From Chitinophagales bacterium (GTDB lineage Bacteria; Bacteroidota; Bacteroidia; Chitinophagales; Saprospiraceae): 52,370 nucleotides of DNA. The DNA is taken from positions 160,631 through 213,000 of the forward strand of contig JAIXKS010000007.1 of NCBI GenBank assembly GCA_026928325.1, given 5' to 3'. Shown in pieces: positions 33,866-44,094 of this stretch (within the stretch, counting starts at the first letter, position 1; every line of letters begins with the position of its first letter). The position numbers and the translations under genes are program-made. The notes beneath the pieces are model-generated. The model ran no database searches. It saw only the letters and a program-made list of their open reading frames with translations, and was not told the DNA's origin.

Positions 33866-36481
33866 ATGAATTCCAAAGAGATCAGGCAAAAATTTCTTGA
33901 CTTTTTTGAGTCTAAAAACCATAAAATTGTCCCTTCAGCACCTATAGTTATTAAGGACGATCCTACTTTGATGTTTACCAATGCAGGGATGAACCAATTT
34001 AAAGACTTCTTTTTAGGTAATAAAAAACCGGACAATCCTCGAATCGCCGATACGCAAAAATGCCTTAGAGTGAGTGGTAAACACAACGACTTGGAGGAAG
34101 TAGGTGTCGATACTTACCACCATACGATGTTCGAAATGTTGGGCAACTGGAGCATCGGCGACTATTTCAAAGCCGAAGCTATCGCTTGGAGTTGGGAATT
34201 ATTAACCGACGTTTTTCATTTGTCGAAAGACAGATTATATGTTACGGTATTTGAAGGAGATCCTAAAGAAAATCTTCCTGCATCCAGCGTTGCACTAGCT
34301 GAGTGGTCAAAACATGTAAGTGATGACCATATCGTTTATGGAAACAAAAAAGATAACTTTTGGGAGATGGGTGATATTGGGCCTTGTGGACCTTGTAGTG
34401 AAATTCACATCGATCTACGTCCGGATGAAGAAAGGAATGCTATACCTGGCCATCTCTTGGTTAATAAAGACCATCCGCAAGTTATAGAAATATGGAATAT
34501 CGTATTCATCCAATATAATCGAAAAGCGGACGGATCTTTAGAACCACTACCCGCACAGCATGTAGATACCGGAATGGGCTTCGAACGATTGGTACGGGCG
34601 ATTCAGAATAAATCGAGCAACTATGACACAGATGTTTTCAGCGGTAGTATTCAAGAAATCGAGAAAATCACCAAGAAAACTTATCATTATGGTGATACCA
34701 AAGAAGACATTGCATTTAGAGTGCTCTCCGACCATATCCGAGCCATATCATTCACGATAGCTGATGGACAATTACCGTCCAATAATGGAGCAGGATATGT
34801 GATTCGCCGTATATTGAGACGAGCAGTACGATATTATTACACCTACCTAGAATTTAAACAACCACTCTTATATCGCCTAGTAGATTTATTGGCAGCGCAG
34901 TACGAAAACGTATTTCCGGAATTATATCAGCAGAGAGCCTTTGTGGCAAGAGTTATTCAAGAAGAAGAAAAAGCCTTTCTCAAAACTCTGGAAGGTGGCT
35001 TGAAGCGCATCGAAGACATCCAAGTTCAAGATCATGTTATACAAGGAAAAGATGTATTCGAATTATATGACACCTATGGATTTCCGGTAGATTTAACGCG
35101 ATTGATTGCTTCAGAAAAAGGCTGGCAGGTCGATGAAGCTGGATTTACCAAAGCGCTCAACGAACAAAAAGAAAGATCGCGAGCCGATGCCAAAAGAGAA
35201 ACTGGAGATTGGATATGGATATATAAAGGCGAACACCCACAATTTGTCGGCTATGATCAGCTCGTAGTAGAAAACAGTAAAGTATTGAGATATCGAATCC
35301 TCAAGCAAAAAGATCACGAATTATTCCAGCTTGTTCTCGATAATACACCATTCTACCCTGAAGGCGGAGGACAAGTTGGCGATACAGGAATCCTCATATT
35401 TGATTGTGAAGTAATCCAAGTGTTGGATACCGTCAAGGAAAATGACTTGATTATCCATATTATCGACCGACTACCAGAAAAATTGGATGTTCCTGTATTC
35501 GGCGAAGTGGATGTAACCAAGAGGACATTGACAGAAAACAACCATACGGCTACACACTTGCTCCATGCGGCACTTCGTCAAATATTGGGTAACCACGTCC
35601 ATCAAAAAGGCTCTTTAGTCAAGGATGAATATCTCAGATTTGATGTTTCTCATTATCAAAAAATCAGCGATCAAGAACTAGCCGCAGTCGAGCAAATCGT
35701 CAACGAAAAGATACGCAAAAACATACCATTGGAAGAAGCTCGACGAATTCCGATTGAAGCTGCCAAACAAGCAGGAGCCATGATGTTATTTGGTGAAAAA
35801 TACGGAGATTATGTGCGGATGATTACTTTCGATCCGGAATATTCCAGAGAACTATGCGGAGGTTGCCATGTTCAAGCCACAGGACAGATCGGGTATTTCA
35901 AAATCACCTCCGAAAGTGGTATCGCTGCTGGTGTGCGAAGAATCGAAGCCGTAACAGCGAGTTATGCGGAACAGTATATCAATCAGCAAATCAAGGAATT
36001 GCACGCAATCAAATCTTTCTTTAAGAATAATAACAATACACCTAAAAATGTTTCCGATCTCCTAGAGACCAATAAAGAATTGCTCAAAGATGTCGAAAAA
36101 TTGCAAGCAGCACAGGCTGCCGGACTTAAAGATCAACTCATAGCCAAAGGCACCAAGCACAAAGACGTACTCATCATCAAGAGCCGACTTCGAGATATTG
36201 ATGCTAAAGCCGCTAAAACGTTATCTGTCAATATCCTAGCAGAAGTCGGAGCTGCTGTCGTATTATTCTGTTTAGAACAAGAAGATAAAATAACCATCAT
36301 GCTCAGTATCGCCGAACAAATCGTACAACAAAATGGCTGGCATGCCGGGAAGATCGTATCCGAATTAGCGAAAGAAGTCGGTGGTGGTGGCGGTGGACAA
36401 CCTTTTTATGCGACTGCAGGAGGTAGTAATAAGGAAGGTATTCAACACGTTTTTGATAAATTAGAATCTTTACTCAATTAA
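33866..36481 (+). CDS. alaS: Alanine--tRNA ligase
   Basis: Charges tRNA-Ala. The 871-residue protein has the full domain order: class II catalytic core (about 1-250; FLDFFESKNHKIVPSAP, TFTNAGMNQFKDFFLG), tRNA-binding domain, editing domain (about 555-720; HTATHLLHAALRQILG and the Zn site CGGCHV) and a C-terminal C-Ala domain ending with the glycine run GGGGGGQPFYATAGG. ATG 33866 is preferred over the GTG at 33863. It is divergent from the acyl-CoA carboxylase gene. Confidence 0.96.
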   Translation: MNSKEIRQKFLDFFESKNHKIVPSAPIVIKDDPTLMFTNAGMNQFKDFFLGNKKPDNPRIADTQKCLRVSGKHNDLEEVGVDTYHHTMFEMLGNWSIGDYFKAEAIAWSWELLTDVFHLSKDRLYVTVFEGDPKENLPASSVALAEWSKHVSDDHIVYGNKKDNFWEMGDIGPCGPCSEIHIDLRPDEERNAIPGHLLVNKDHPQVIEIWNIVFIQYNRKADGSLEPLPAQHVDTGMGFERLVRAIQNKSSNYDTDVFSGSIQEIEKITKKTYHYGDTKEDIAFRVLSDHIRAISFTIADGQLPSNNGAGYVIRRILRRAVRYYYTYLEFKQPLLYRLVDLLAAQYENVFPELYQQRAFVARVIQEEEKAFLKTLEGGLKRIEDIQVQDHVIQGKDVFELYDTYGFPVDLTRLIASEKGWQVDEAGFTKALNEQKERSRADAKRETGDWIWIYKGEHPQFVGYDQLVVENSKVLRYRILKQKDHELFQLVLDNTPFYPEGGGQVGDTGILIFDCEVIQVLDTVKENDLIIHIIDRLPEKLDVPVFGEVDVTKRTLTENNHTATHLLHAALRQILGNHVHQKGSLVKDEYLRFDVSHYQKISDQELAAVEQIVNEKIRKNIPLEEARRIPIEAAKQAGAMMLFGEKYGDYVRMITFDPEYSRELCGGCHVQATGQIGYFKITSESGIAAGVRRIEAVTASYAEQYINQQIKELHAIKSFFKNNNNTPKNVSDLLETNKELLKDVEKLQAAQAAGLKDQLIAKGTKHKDVLIIKSRLRDIDAKAAKTLSVNILAEVGAAVVLFCLEQEDKITIMLSIAEQIVQQNGWHAGKIVSELAKEVGGGGGGQPFYATAGGSNKEGIQHVFDKLESLLN

Positions 36482-36602
36482 GGTAGGAAGGTAACATTAG
36501 CTACATAAATTCTAAAAATTATCATAAAATCAGTAGTAAGCATTTCATTTTCAAAACAAAATGAAAAAACAAATATTATACATTTAAAACAAGGTTACGA
36601 TT

Positions 36603-36929
36603 ATGAGTGATTTAAAATGGAGTTACAACGAGTTTTTAGCTTTTCTGCTGATTTATATAGCTCATGTTGATATGGATTTTTCAGATGAAGAAAAAGACTA
36701 TGTCCGAACAAGAGTAGGCAATGAAACATACGATAAAATGCTAGCCGCCTATGAGACCATGACGGATTATCAAGCTTTTGAAACGATCTTGGATTATAAA
36801 GGAGTTTACTACCCTACGCCGGAGCAAAAACAAGAGTTGATGGATAAAATGATCGCTATTTTCCATGCGGATATGGAATTTAACATCATGGAGAAAGGTT
36901 TATTGCAGTTTATGGAACGCATGATGTAA
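36603..36929 (+). CDS. Small TerB-like protein
   Basis: A 108-residue acidic, helical protein with no signal peptide. The pattern FLLIYIAHVDMDFSDEEKDYV near the N-terminus and IFHADMEFNIMEKGLL near the C-terminus repeats a helix followed by D-x-D/E, resembling the TerB/DjlA-type metal-binding fold. Family members are linked to tellurite resistance or stress, but no ter genes are here. It lies 121 bp behind alaS in the same direction. Fold assignment is moderate and function unknown. Confidence 0.55.
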   Translation: MSDLKWSYNEFLAFLLIYIAHVDMDFSDEEKDYVRTRVGNETYDKMLAAYETMTDYQAFETILDYKGVYYPTPEQKQELMDKMIAIFHADMEFNIMEKGLLQFMERMM

Positions 36930-37018
36930 GTATCATTCAAAACAGCCATTCTTTAGCGAAAATATCCGTTTTTTTCAGTGATATTCGCCATATACAAAGG
37001 CAAGGTTAATACCCATTC

Positions 37019-38413
37019 ATGCAAAACAAGCCATTTGCAATCGTTGACATAGAAACCACGGGAGGCATTCCCGGAAGGGATAGCATTACAGAAATCGGCA
37101 TCGTTTTGTACGACGGCCATAAGATACAAAAGACCTTTACATCATTGATTAATCCCGAATGTGCCATCCCTTATGAGATAACGCGTATTACGGGTATTAC
37201 CAACGAAATGGTCGCTGATGCACCTAAGTTTTATGAGGTTGCCAAGCAAGTAATCGAACTGACACAAGACGCAATATTTGTTGCGCATAATGTGCGGTTT
37301 GACTACAATTTTATCAAGGAAGCTTTTAATTCGCTAGGATATACTTTTACTCGTGAAAAATTATGCACGGTTGTGTTAAGTCGAAAACACTTTCCTGGAT
37401 TGCGTTCCTACAGTTTGGGCAATCTCATTCAACACTTTGGAATCTCAGTCAATAACAGGCACAGAGCATTAGACGATGCCTTAGCTACCACGGATATACT
37501 GCAACGGATTTTATCCAATGAAACGGGTCGATTTCAAGCCAATCAACTCATCCAACGAGGCATTCAAGCCACCAAACTCCCAAAAAACATATCTACAGAA
37601 CAAATCGAAGGGCTTCCAGAGTTAACAGGTGTTTACTACATGTACAATACCTATGGACATATCATTTACATCGGCAAAAGCATCAACATCAAAAAACGCA
37701 TTTTGCAACATTTTTCTGCCAATGATAGCAAAAGCGGAAAACTCCTAGAGCGCGTTGCCGATATCACCTACCAACCTACCGGATCTGAATTATTGGCGCT
37801 ACTCCTTGAAAGCAATGAGATAAAAGCACACCAACCAGAGATCAACAAAGCACAACGATCCAAATCCTATCCGTATTTTATATATTATTATACCGATGAA
37901 CAAGGTTATATTCGGTTTGAATGGGACAAATCCTCGGTTAAAACCCGAAAGAACAAAACGATCCTCAATCATTATAGTTCGAAAAATGCAGCACGAAGTC
38001 ATCTGTTTCATATCGTAGAGATGGCTACGCTTTGCCCGGGTTTGACAGGGATTTACGAGCTCAATGGAAATTGTTTTTACTACCAAACCGGCACCTGTCT
38101 AGGAGCATGTCAAGGTATAGAATCTCCGAAAATCTATAACGAACGTGCTTTATCTGCCATAGAACATTTAAAGAAATCCTTTGATGAATCCTTTTTTATA
38201 ATTACCGAAGGTAGATCAGAAGACGAAGCCGGAATTATACTCATCCATGAAGGCCACTATCAAGGATTTGGTTATCTAGGAACCGATGAAATCAATACCG
38301 GATTCGAAACTTGGCAAGAAGCAATCCAATATGTTCCTTTTAATCCTGAATGCGATCAAATCATCCATAGTTGGATTGAAAAGCATCCTAATACAAAAAT
38401 CGTCAGATTTTAA
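37019..38413 (+). CDS. DnaQ-type exonuclease fused to a GIY-YIG (UvrC/Cho-like) nuclease
   Basis: A 464-residue two-domain nuclease. The N-terminal DEDDh 3'-5' exonuclease (about 1-165) has IVDIETTGG, AHNVRFDYNFI and HRALDDALAT. A GIY-YIG domain (about 195-275) has GVYYMYNTYGHIIYIGKSINIKKRI and the glutamate in LLLESNEIKAHQP. The C-terminal region keeps the UvrC-type CPGLTGIYEL and CLGACQG cysteines. This pairing resembles the epsilon/Cho proteins seen in several phyla and probably acts in nucleotide excision repair in place of or beside UvrC. Confidence 0.88.
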   Translation: MQNKPFAIVDIETTGGIPGRDSITEIGIVLYDGHKIQKTFTSLINPECAIPYEITRITGITNEMVADAPKFYEVAKQVIELTQDAIFVAHNVRFDYNFIKEAFNSLGYTFTREKLCTVVLSRKHFPGLRSYSLGNLIQHFGISVNNRHRALDDALATTDILQRILSNETGRFQANQLIQRGIQATKLPKNISTEQIEGLPELTGVYYMYNTYGHIIYIGKSINIKKRILQHFSANDSKSGKLLERVADITYQPTGSELLALLLESNEIKAHQPEINKAQRSKSYPYFIYYYTDEQGYIRFEWDKSSVKTRKNKTILNHYSSKNAARSHLFHIVEMATLCPGLTGIYELNGNCFYYQTGTCLGACQGIESPKIYNERALSAIEHLKKSFDESFFIITEGRSEDEAGIILIHEGHYQGFGYLGTDEINTGFETWQEAIQYVPFNPECDQIIHSWIEKHPNTKIVRF

Positions 38414-38487
38414 GCATATAAAATATCAAGAACGACTCATAATGATTGTTTCAAACAACTACTCAAGCTAAAAAATGTTTATACTAT

Positions 38488-38507
38488 ACAACAGCATTTT
38501 CTGTTGT
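38488..38507 (+). terminator. Possible weak terminator
   Basis: ACAACAG (38488-38494), a 6-nt loop and CTGTTGT (38501-38507), followed by TTT. A 7-bp stem, in the 117-bp gap before copA. Confidence 0.45.
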
Positions 38508-38530
38508 TTTACTAATTTTTTTTCATCTGT

Positions 38531-40936
38531 ATGCAGGACGAAACGACGGTTATACTTCCACTTGAGGATGTCAATAGCGAACATTGCGCATTGTTGGTGG
38601 ATAAAGCATTGGCAAAGGTTGATGGTTTAGATAGCCACCATGTCGAGTTGAACAACAAAAGAGCGGTCATTGAGGTAAAAGACAATGAAAACATACAAAA
38701 AGCAATCGATGCCATCCAAGATATAGGCTATCACGTCTCTACCGTTCGAAAGACTTTTCCGGTCATAGGCATGAGTTGTGCGTCATGTGCCGCAAGTTCA
38801 GAAAGTATCGTCAAAATAGAACCCGGCGTAGTCGATGCTTCTGTCAATTACGGGACTGGCAATCTTACCGTAGTATATTTGCCCAATATGACCAATCCGG
38901 CTGCACTTAAAGCTGCCGTTCAATATGTCGGATTCGATTTACTTATTGACGAGACTGAAAATCATCAAGCAACCTTAGAAAATATAGAAACAGATCGGTA
39001 CAACCAGCTAAAAACAAGAACATTGTGGGCCGTTTTACTTGCTCTACCGGTCATGATAATCGGCATGTTTTTTATGGGAATGCCCTATGGCGATTTTATC
39101 ATGTGGGCTTTTACGACACCTGTTGTATTTTGGTTTGGTCGTGATTTTTTTGTGAATGCTTGGAAGCAACTCAAACACCATTCGGCCAATATGGATACCT
39201 TGGTCGCGATGAGTACCGGAATAGCCTATATATTCAGTGTTTTTACGATGCTTTTTCCTAAATTCTGGACTGACCGAGGCTTAGAGGCACATGTTTATTT
39301 TGAAGCAGCGGCCGTGATTATTGCCTTTATCTTATTAGGTCGTTTACTCGAAGCACGAGCCAAGAGCAACACTTCCTCAGCCATCAAAAAACTAATGGGT
39401 TTGCAGCCTAAAACAGTAACGGTTGTTCTTGAAGATGGCAGCGAACAACAAAAGCCAATCGAGGATGTCAACATCGGTGATATCATCGCAGTCAAGCCTG
39501 GAGAAAAAATCGCAGTGGATGGTATGGTCATCTCCGGAAGTTCCTATGTGGACGAAAGTATGCTCAATGGCGAACCGCTACCTAGTGAAAAAAATACCGG
39601 AAATACCGTATTTGCAGGAACTATCAATCAAAAAGGCAGTTTCCGTTTTACAGCGCAAAAAGTAGGAAAAACAACCTTACTAGCTCAAATCATCCAAGCC
39701 GTTCAAGACGCCCAAGGCAGTAAAGCACCAGTTCAGAAATTGGTCGATAAAATAGCTGCAATCTTTGTACCGACAGTTATTAGCTTAGCTGTGCTCACTT
39801 TTATTCTTTGGCTGGTTATCGGAGGTAGCCAAGTTATTGTTTATGGTATGATGGCCGCTATTACCGTCCTAATCATAGCTTGTCCTTGTGCCCTTGGATT
39901 AGCGACGCCAACGGCTATCATGGTCGGTGTAGGTAAAGGTGCAGAGCAAGGTATTCTCATCAAAGATGCAGAAAGCCTTGAGTTGGCTAAAAATGTCAAT
40001 GCTATCATTTTAGACAAAACCGGAACTATCACCGAAGGGAGACCGAAAGTTACCCATGAACATTGGAAGAACGAAGACTCTAAGCTGAAAAGCATTCTTT
40101 ATAGTTTGGAGAAAAATTCCGAACATCCGTTGGCCGATGCAATTGTTCAGCATTTAGATGATGTTGGCGTTGTTGAATTGACTGCCTTTGAGAGTATCAC
40201 AGGAAAAGGCGTTAAAGGGAGTTTCGATGGAGTGTCCTATTTTGCAGGCAACAAAAAGCTACTCCTTGACAATGGTGTCGAACTCAGTGAAGCATGGCTT
40301 TCCGAAGAAGCCAAACTCGATGCAGCCGCAAAAACAACCATTTGGTTTGCCTGTGAAAAAGAAGTATTGGCCATTTTAGCTATTGCTGATAAAATAAAAG
40401 ATACTTCGGTCCAAGCAATCAAAACCATGAAAGATATGGGCATCGATGTTTATATGCTCACTGGAGATAATCAGGCGACAGCGCAAGCCATCGCCCAACA
40501 AACAGGTATTGAGCACTACCAGGCAGAAGTCTTGCCTCAAGACAAAGCCGATTTTGTCAAAAAATTGCAAGAACAAGGAAAAATCGTAGCTATGGTCGGC
40601 GATGGCATCAACGACAGTACCGCATTAGCCACCGCCAATGTCAGTATCGCTATGGGTCACGGAAGTGATATCGCCATGGATGTAGCCAAAATGACCATCA
40701 TTTCATCCGACCTTAGCAAGATTCCACAAGCCATTCAATTATCAAAGAAAACGGTCGCTACGATTCGTCAAAATTTATTTTGGGCCTTCATTTACAACTT
40801 AATAGGTATTCCGATAGCAGCAGGCATACTCTACCCTATTTCAGGATTTTTACTCAACCCTATGATCGCAGGAGGAGCGATGGCCATGAGTAGCGTGAGT
40901 GTCGTCTCAAACAGCTTGCGATTAAAATGGAAATAA
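38531..40936 (+). CDS. copA: Copper-exporting P-type ATPase (CopA type)
   Basis: Pumps Cu(I) out of the cytoplasm using ATP. The 801-residue protein has two N-terminal HMA domains; the second keeps C83-A-S-C86 in GMSCASC, while the first (about 7-72) has only C19 and so lacks the metal-binding pair. The actuator domain carries NGEP where TGEP is common. The membrane metal site is C451-P-C453, phosphorylation is at D495 in DKTGT, the nucleotide-binding HP is in [10 protein letters not shown], and the hinge motif is [13 protein letters not shown] CopZ-like gene follows after 64 bp. Confidence 0.93.
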   Translation: MQDETTVILPLEDVNSEHCALLVDKALAKVDGLDSHHVELNNKRAVIEVKDNENIQKAIDAIQDIGYHVSTVRKTFPVIGMSCASCAASSESIVKIEPGVVDASVNYGTGNLTVVYLPNMTNPAALKAAVQYVGFDLLIDETENHQATLENIETDRYNQLKTRTLWAVLLALPVMIIGMFFMGMPYGDFIMWAFTTPVVFWFGRDFFVNAWKQLKHHSANMDTLVAMSTGIAYIFSVFTMLFPKFWTDRGLEAHVYFEAAAVIIAFILLGRLLEARAKSNTSSAIKKLMGLQPKTVTVVLEDGSEQQKPIEDVNIGDIIAVKPGEKIAVDGMVISGSSYVDESMLNGEPLPSEKNTGNTVFAGTINQKGSFRFTAQKVGKTTLLAQIIQAVQDAQGSKAPVQKLVDKIAAIFVPTVISLAVLTFILWLVIGGSQVIVYGMMAAITVLIIACPCALGLATPTAIMVGVGKGAEQGILIKDAESLELAKNVNAIILDKTGTITEGRPKVTHEHWKNEDSKLKSILYSLEKNSEHPLADAIVQHLDDVGVVELTAFESITGKGVKGSFDGVSYFAGNKKLLLDNGVELSEAWLSEEAKLDAAAKTTIWFACEKEVLAILAIADKIKDTSVQAIKTMKDMGIDVYMLTGDNQATAQAIAQQTGIEHYQAEVLPQDKADFVKKLQEQGKIVAMVGDGINDSTALATANVSIAMGHGSDIAMDVAKMTIISSDLSKIPQAIQLSKKTVATIRQNLFWAFIYNLIGIPIAAGILYPISGFLLNPMIAGGAMAMSSVSVVSNSLRLKWK

Positions 40937-41000
40937 ATAAAATTTTAATTAAATTATTAATAATCAGATATCTAAGTATAATAAATTAAAAAATATAAAT

Positions 41001-41228
41001 ATGGAAAGTAAAAATAATATGAAGTTCAAAACCAATATCAATTGTGGTGGATGCATTAAAGCAGTAACACCACACTTAAACAAAGCAGAAGGAATCGCCG
41101 AATGGCAAGTTGATACCGATCATGCCGATAAAATTCTTACCATAGAATCTGAAGGCATCACAGAAGAAAATATCATAGCCATCGTCAAAAAAGCTGGTTT
41201 TAATATTGAACCGCTTCAAGAAGCATAG
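41001..41228 (+). CDS. copZ: CopZ-like copper chaperone (HMA domain)
   Basis: A 75-residue single HMA domain protein with the metal-binding pair in NCGGC and the beta-alpha-beta fold to KKAGFNIEPL. It would pass Cu(I) to CopA, whose own first HMA lacks the metal pair. ATG 41019 (MKFKTNIN) is an equally possible start, giving a 69-residue protein. It lies 64 bp after copA and is closed by a strong terminator. Confidence 0.88.
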   Translation: MESKNNMKFKTNINCGGCIKAVTPHLNKAEGIAEWQVDTDHADKILTIESEGITEENIIAIVKKAGFNIEPLQEA

Positions 41229-41240
41229 GCTAAAATCGAC

Positions 41241-41281
41241 AAAGATGAGGTATTACCCTATTGGGATGATACCTCATCTTT
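41241..41281 (+). terminator. Rho-independent terminator after copA-copZ
   Basis: A perfect 13-bp stem, AAAGATGAGGTAT (41241-41253) with ATACCTCATCTTT (41269-41281), an inner CCC/GGG stem and a T run to 41285. Confidence 0.9.
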
Positions 41282-41381
41282 TTTTAAATAAATCCATGGG
41301 CCGATATGGCAAAAAAACTTGATATTCACTGCAAATAATGTGAAATTTAATATCTATATTCCAATACATCTAAACCCTATA

Positions 41382-42998
41382 ATGAGTAATAAACAAATCG
41401 CTGCTTTCTTTGATCAACTTGCTAAAATTCTTGAACTTCATGACGAAAATCCCTATCGGATAAAATCATTTGCGTCCGCCTATATTCAGCTTCGAAGCTT
41501 AGGACAAGAGATCTACAAAATGACTCCAGATGAAATCTCCTCCATCAAAAGTGTTGGTCCAAAAATCGCCGCTATGATACAAGAAATCATAGCCACGGGC
41601 CAACTTCAAGAATTAGACTTGTGGATATCCAAAACGCCCGAAGAGATCATTGCCATGCTACAAATAAAAGGTATTGGGCCAAAGAAAATCAAGCAAATAT
41701 GGAAAGAAATGGGCATCGAGACGATCGGCGAATTACTCTATGCTTGCAATGAAAACCGCTTAATCAACTATCCGGGCTTTGGCATTAAAACCCAAGAAGA
41801 TATCAAGATTAAATTGGAGTATTATCAAGCCTCCAAGGGTAAATATCTTTACGGTCAAATAGCTCATCAGGCAGAATATTGTCTCCACCTTCTAAAAGGC
41901 CTTATGCCCGATGCTCTTCTTTCCTTCAATGGAGAATTTAGACGAAAAATGCCGATTGTCCCCGGTATCGAAATTATAACAAATCAGGATCCTAGAGCAT
42001 TGCTTGAAGCGCACAAACTATTTACCTTAGACGATGATAAAGTATATTTTGAAGGCATCCCACTTATCGTCAGCGTAGTCGAGACTACCTTGTATCACAA
42101 AGTCCTGTTTGAAAGTTCGTGTAGTCCAGCCTTTCTCAGTGGATTTTCTGAAGAAGCCCTGAGTTTTGGTGATGAAGCAGCCATATTCAAAAGTAAAAAT
42201 AGCTTAGTGATACCTTCGGAGTTTCGAGAAGATTTATCTGCTTTGAGTACATTCAATCAAGAAGGTTTTCAACTTATTGAGCCGAAGGATATCCGAGGTA
42301 TCATTCACAATCACTCTACTTGGAGTGATGGCATACACAGCTTAGAAGAAATGGCAACTTATGTACAAGACCAAGGATATGCTTATTTTGTAATTACCGA
42401 CCACAGTCAGGCCGCATTCTACGCCAATGGTCTTAAAGAAGCGCGTGTTTTACAACAATGGGAAGCCATCGACCGTATCAACGCACAAACCACAGCATTT
42501 AAGGTATATAAAGGTATCGAAAGTGATATTCTATCTGATGGATCGCTAGATTATCCCAATGAACTCTTAGCTGGATTTGATGTAATCATCGCCTCAGTAC
42601 ATACTGTATTAAAAATGGAAGAAGAAAAGGCTACTTCAAGACTTATTAAAGCCATAGAAAACCCATATACCGACATTCTTGGGCATCCTACAGGAAGGCT
42701 TCTACTTTCGAGGCCGGGCTATCCGATAGACCATCACAAAGTTATCGATGCATGTGCTGCCAATGATGTTGCCATAGAACTTAATGCCAATCCTCAACGA
42801 TTAGATATCGATTGGAGTTGGGTACCCTATGCTTTAGAAAAAGGCGTTTTAATAGCCATCAATCCGGATGCGCACAGCAAACCAGCCATTCATAATGTCG
42901 AGTTTGGTGTAATTGCAGCGAGAAAAGGCGGATTAACACCCGAAAACTGCTTGAATACTTACGATAGGCCACTATTTGAAAGATGGATAAACCGCTAA
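41382..42998 (+). CDS. polX: PolX-type protein with HhH and PHP nuclease domains, degenerate polymerase site
   Basis: From ATG 41382, 538 residues. Helix-hairpin-helix motifs are at about 50-155 (SVGPKIAAMI, IKGIGPKKIKQIW, YPGFGIKTQ). The nucleotidyltransferase domain keeps FRR (186-188) but where PolX enzymes have the metal-binding GDIDIL it reads PGIEII (GIE at 195-197), losing the first aspartate. The C-terminal PHP phosphoesterase is intact: HNHS (309-312), ITDHSQ, GIESDI (378-383), SVH (405-407), DILGHPTG and NPDAHS. It is therefore probably a nuclease without polymerase activity. It is read in the same direction as copZ after a terminator. Confidence 0.85.
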   Translation: MSNKQIAAFFDQLAKILELHDENPYRIKSFASAYIQLRSLGQEIYKMTPDEISSIKSVGPKIAAMIQEIIATGQLQELDLWISKTPEEIIAMLQIKGIGPKKIKQIWKEMGIETIGELLYACNENRLINYPGFGIKTQEDIKIKLEYYQASKGKYLYGQIAHQAEYCLHLLKGLMPDALLSFNGEFRRKMPIVPGIEIITNQDPRALLEAHKLFTLDDDKVYFEGIPLIVSVVETTLYHKVLFESSCSPAFLSGFSEEALSFGDEAAIFKSKNSLVIPSEFREDLSALSTFNQEGFQLIEPKDIRGIIHNHSTWSDGIHSLEEMATYVQDQGYAYFVITDHSQAAFYANGLKEARVLQQWEAIDRINAQTTAFKVYKGIESDILSDGSLDYPNELLAGFDVIIASVHTVLKMEEEKATSRLIKAIENPYTDILGHPTGRLLLSRPGYPIDHHKVIDACAANDVAIELNANPQRLDIDWSWVPYALEKGVLIAINPDAHSKPAIHNVEFGVIAARKGGLTPENCLNTYDRPLFERWINR

Positions 42999-43109
42999 CA
43001 AAATTCCCTATTGATAGAAGTATGTGTTAACGCCTTATTATTTGTGTTAAAATCTTGTTAATCGTTTATTTATCAAAATCATTTCTATTGTAGATTTCAT
43101 TTATACGAG

Positions 43110-43117
43110 TAATTTTG
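43110..43117 (+). promoter_or_regulatory. Putative promoter of the DUF1573 lipoprotein gene
   Basis: TAATTTTG followed by CAAC, with TTG at 43088-43090 exactly 19 bp upstream and the ATG about 50 bp downstream. The best-spaced TTG / TAnnTTTG pair in the window. Confidence 0.65.
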
Positions 43118-43165
43118 CAACAGTTTTAATTAGTTTTTCAAACACTTAAAAAAATATTTGGTATA

Positions 43166-43702
43166 ATGAAGAAGTTCAATTTTTTAGCTCTTTTAGCTTT
43201 CGTAACCGTTTTAGCAATCTCTTCTTGTAAAGAGGCTGCAGCTACAGATGATGCTAATGCACCAACAACACAAACAGATGCAACACCATCAGCTACACTT
43301 CAGGATGGCAATAATCCTACTATTGTTACAGATCCGGCTGCTGCTGCGACAACACCGGTTCCTACAGGACCTTCTACAACTGTTAAGTTTGAAGAAGATA
43401 CTTATGATTTTGGTACTATTATGGACGGTGATAAAGTAACACACGTTTATAAGTTCACAAACACTGGTAATGAGCCTTTAGTAATCAGCAACGCAAAAGG
43501 AAGTTGTGGTTGTACAGTTCCTGAATGGCCAAAAGATGCTATCGCTCCAGGTAAATCAGGTGAAATCAAAGTTGTTTTCAACTCTCAAGGTAAAGGTGCA
43601 AAAGGTGGTAAGGAAGACTCTAAAAGAGTTACTATCACTGCGAACACTGATCCAGTTGATACATATTTGACAATCAAAGGAAAAATTGATAAAAACGACT
43701 AA
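43166..43702 (+). CDS. DUF1573 lipoprotein
   Basis: A 178-residue lipoprotein with signal and lipobox AISSC (Cys at about residue 21). A low-complexity Thr/Ala/Pro-rich linker (about 25-70) precedes an Ig-like DUF1573 domain (about 74-175), marked by YDFGTIMDGDKVTHVYKFTN and the GSCGCTVPEWP signature. This family is abundant in Bacteroidota; function is not established. A strong promoter candidate and a strong terminator suggest it is well expressed and monocistronic. Confidence 0.92.
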   Translation: MKKFNFLALLAFVTVLAISSCKEAAATDDANAPTTQTDATPSATLQDGNNPTIVTDPAAAATTPVPTGPSTTVKFEEDTYDFGTIMDGDKVTHVYKFTNTGNEPLVISNAKGSCGCTVPEWPKDAIAPGKSGEIKVVFNSQGKGAKGGKEDSKRVTITANTDPVDTYLTIKGKIDKND

Positions 43703-43730
43703 TTTCATAAGTTGTTATAAATCAAATAAA

Positions 43731-43762
43731 AAAAAGCCTTTTGGGAATCCGAAAGGCTTTTT
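43731..43762 (+). terminator. Rho-independent terminator after the DUF1573 gene
   Basis: AAAAAGCCTTT (43731-43741) pairs with AAAGGCTTTTT (43752-43762), with a 10-nt loop and further T residues. Confidence 0.88.
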
Positions 43763-43774
43763 TTATTTATCTTA

Positions 43775-43934
43775 GTGCTCTGTCCATAAAAAGGCTTAAT
43801 TAATAATGGACAGTTATTTTTTTAAAGATCAAGGCAAAAAACGCAGGCATAGTGGTAACTATGACGAGTATTTTTAACGATGAGATTTGAAAAAAGAACA
43901 ACATTTTATTAAGATTTTTTTATGGACAGAGCAC
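43775..43934 (+). repeat. Foldback MITE-like element, copy 5 (complete)
   Basis: A 160-bp copy with ends GTGCTCTGTCCA and TGGACAGAGCAC, perfect 12-bp inverted repeats, preceded by TA (43773-43774). Its centre carries CATAGT-GGTA-ACTATG. It stands immediately after the DUF1573 terminator and one base before copy 6. Confidence 0.88.
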
Positions 43935-43935
43935 A

Positions 43936-44094
43936 GTGCTCCGTCTATAAAAAGACTTAAATCATAATGGAAGTTATTTTTTTAAAGATCAAGGCAAAAA
44001 ACGCAGGCATAGTGGTAACTATGACGCGTATTTTTAACGATGAGATTTGAAAAAAGAACGACATTTCATTAAGATTTTTTTGTTGATAGAGCAC
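43936..44094 (+). repeat. Foldback MITE-like element, copy 6 (complete)
   Basis: A 159-bp copy in direct orientation to copy 5, separated from it by a single A. Ends GTGCTCCGTC and GATAGAGCAC, followed by TA (44095-44096). The 455-bp gap between the DUF1573 and rdgB genes is filled largely by copies 5 and 6. Confidence 0.86.

Noticed and set aside
36360-36440. Glycine-rich run in alaS as a misassembled repeat
   Set aside because: The GGGGGGQP region is a normal feature of the AlaRS C-terminal domain.
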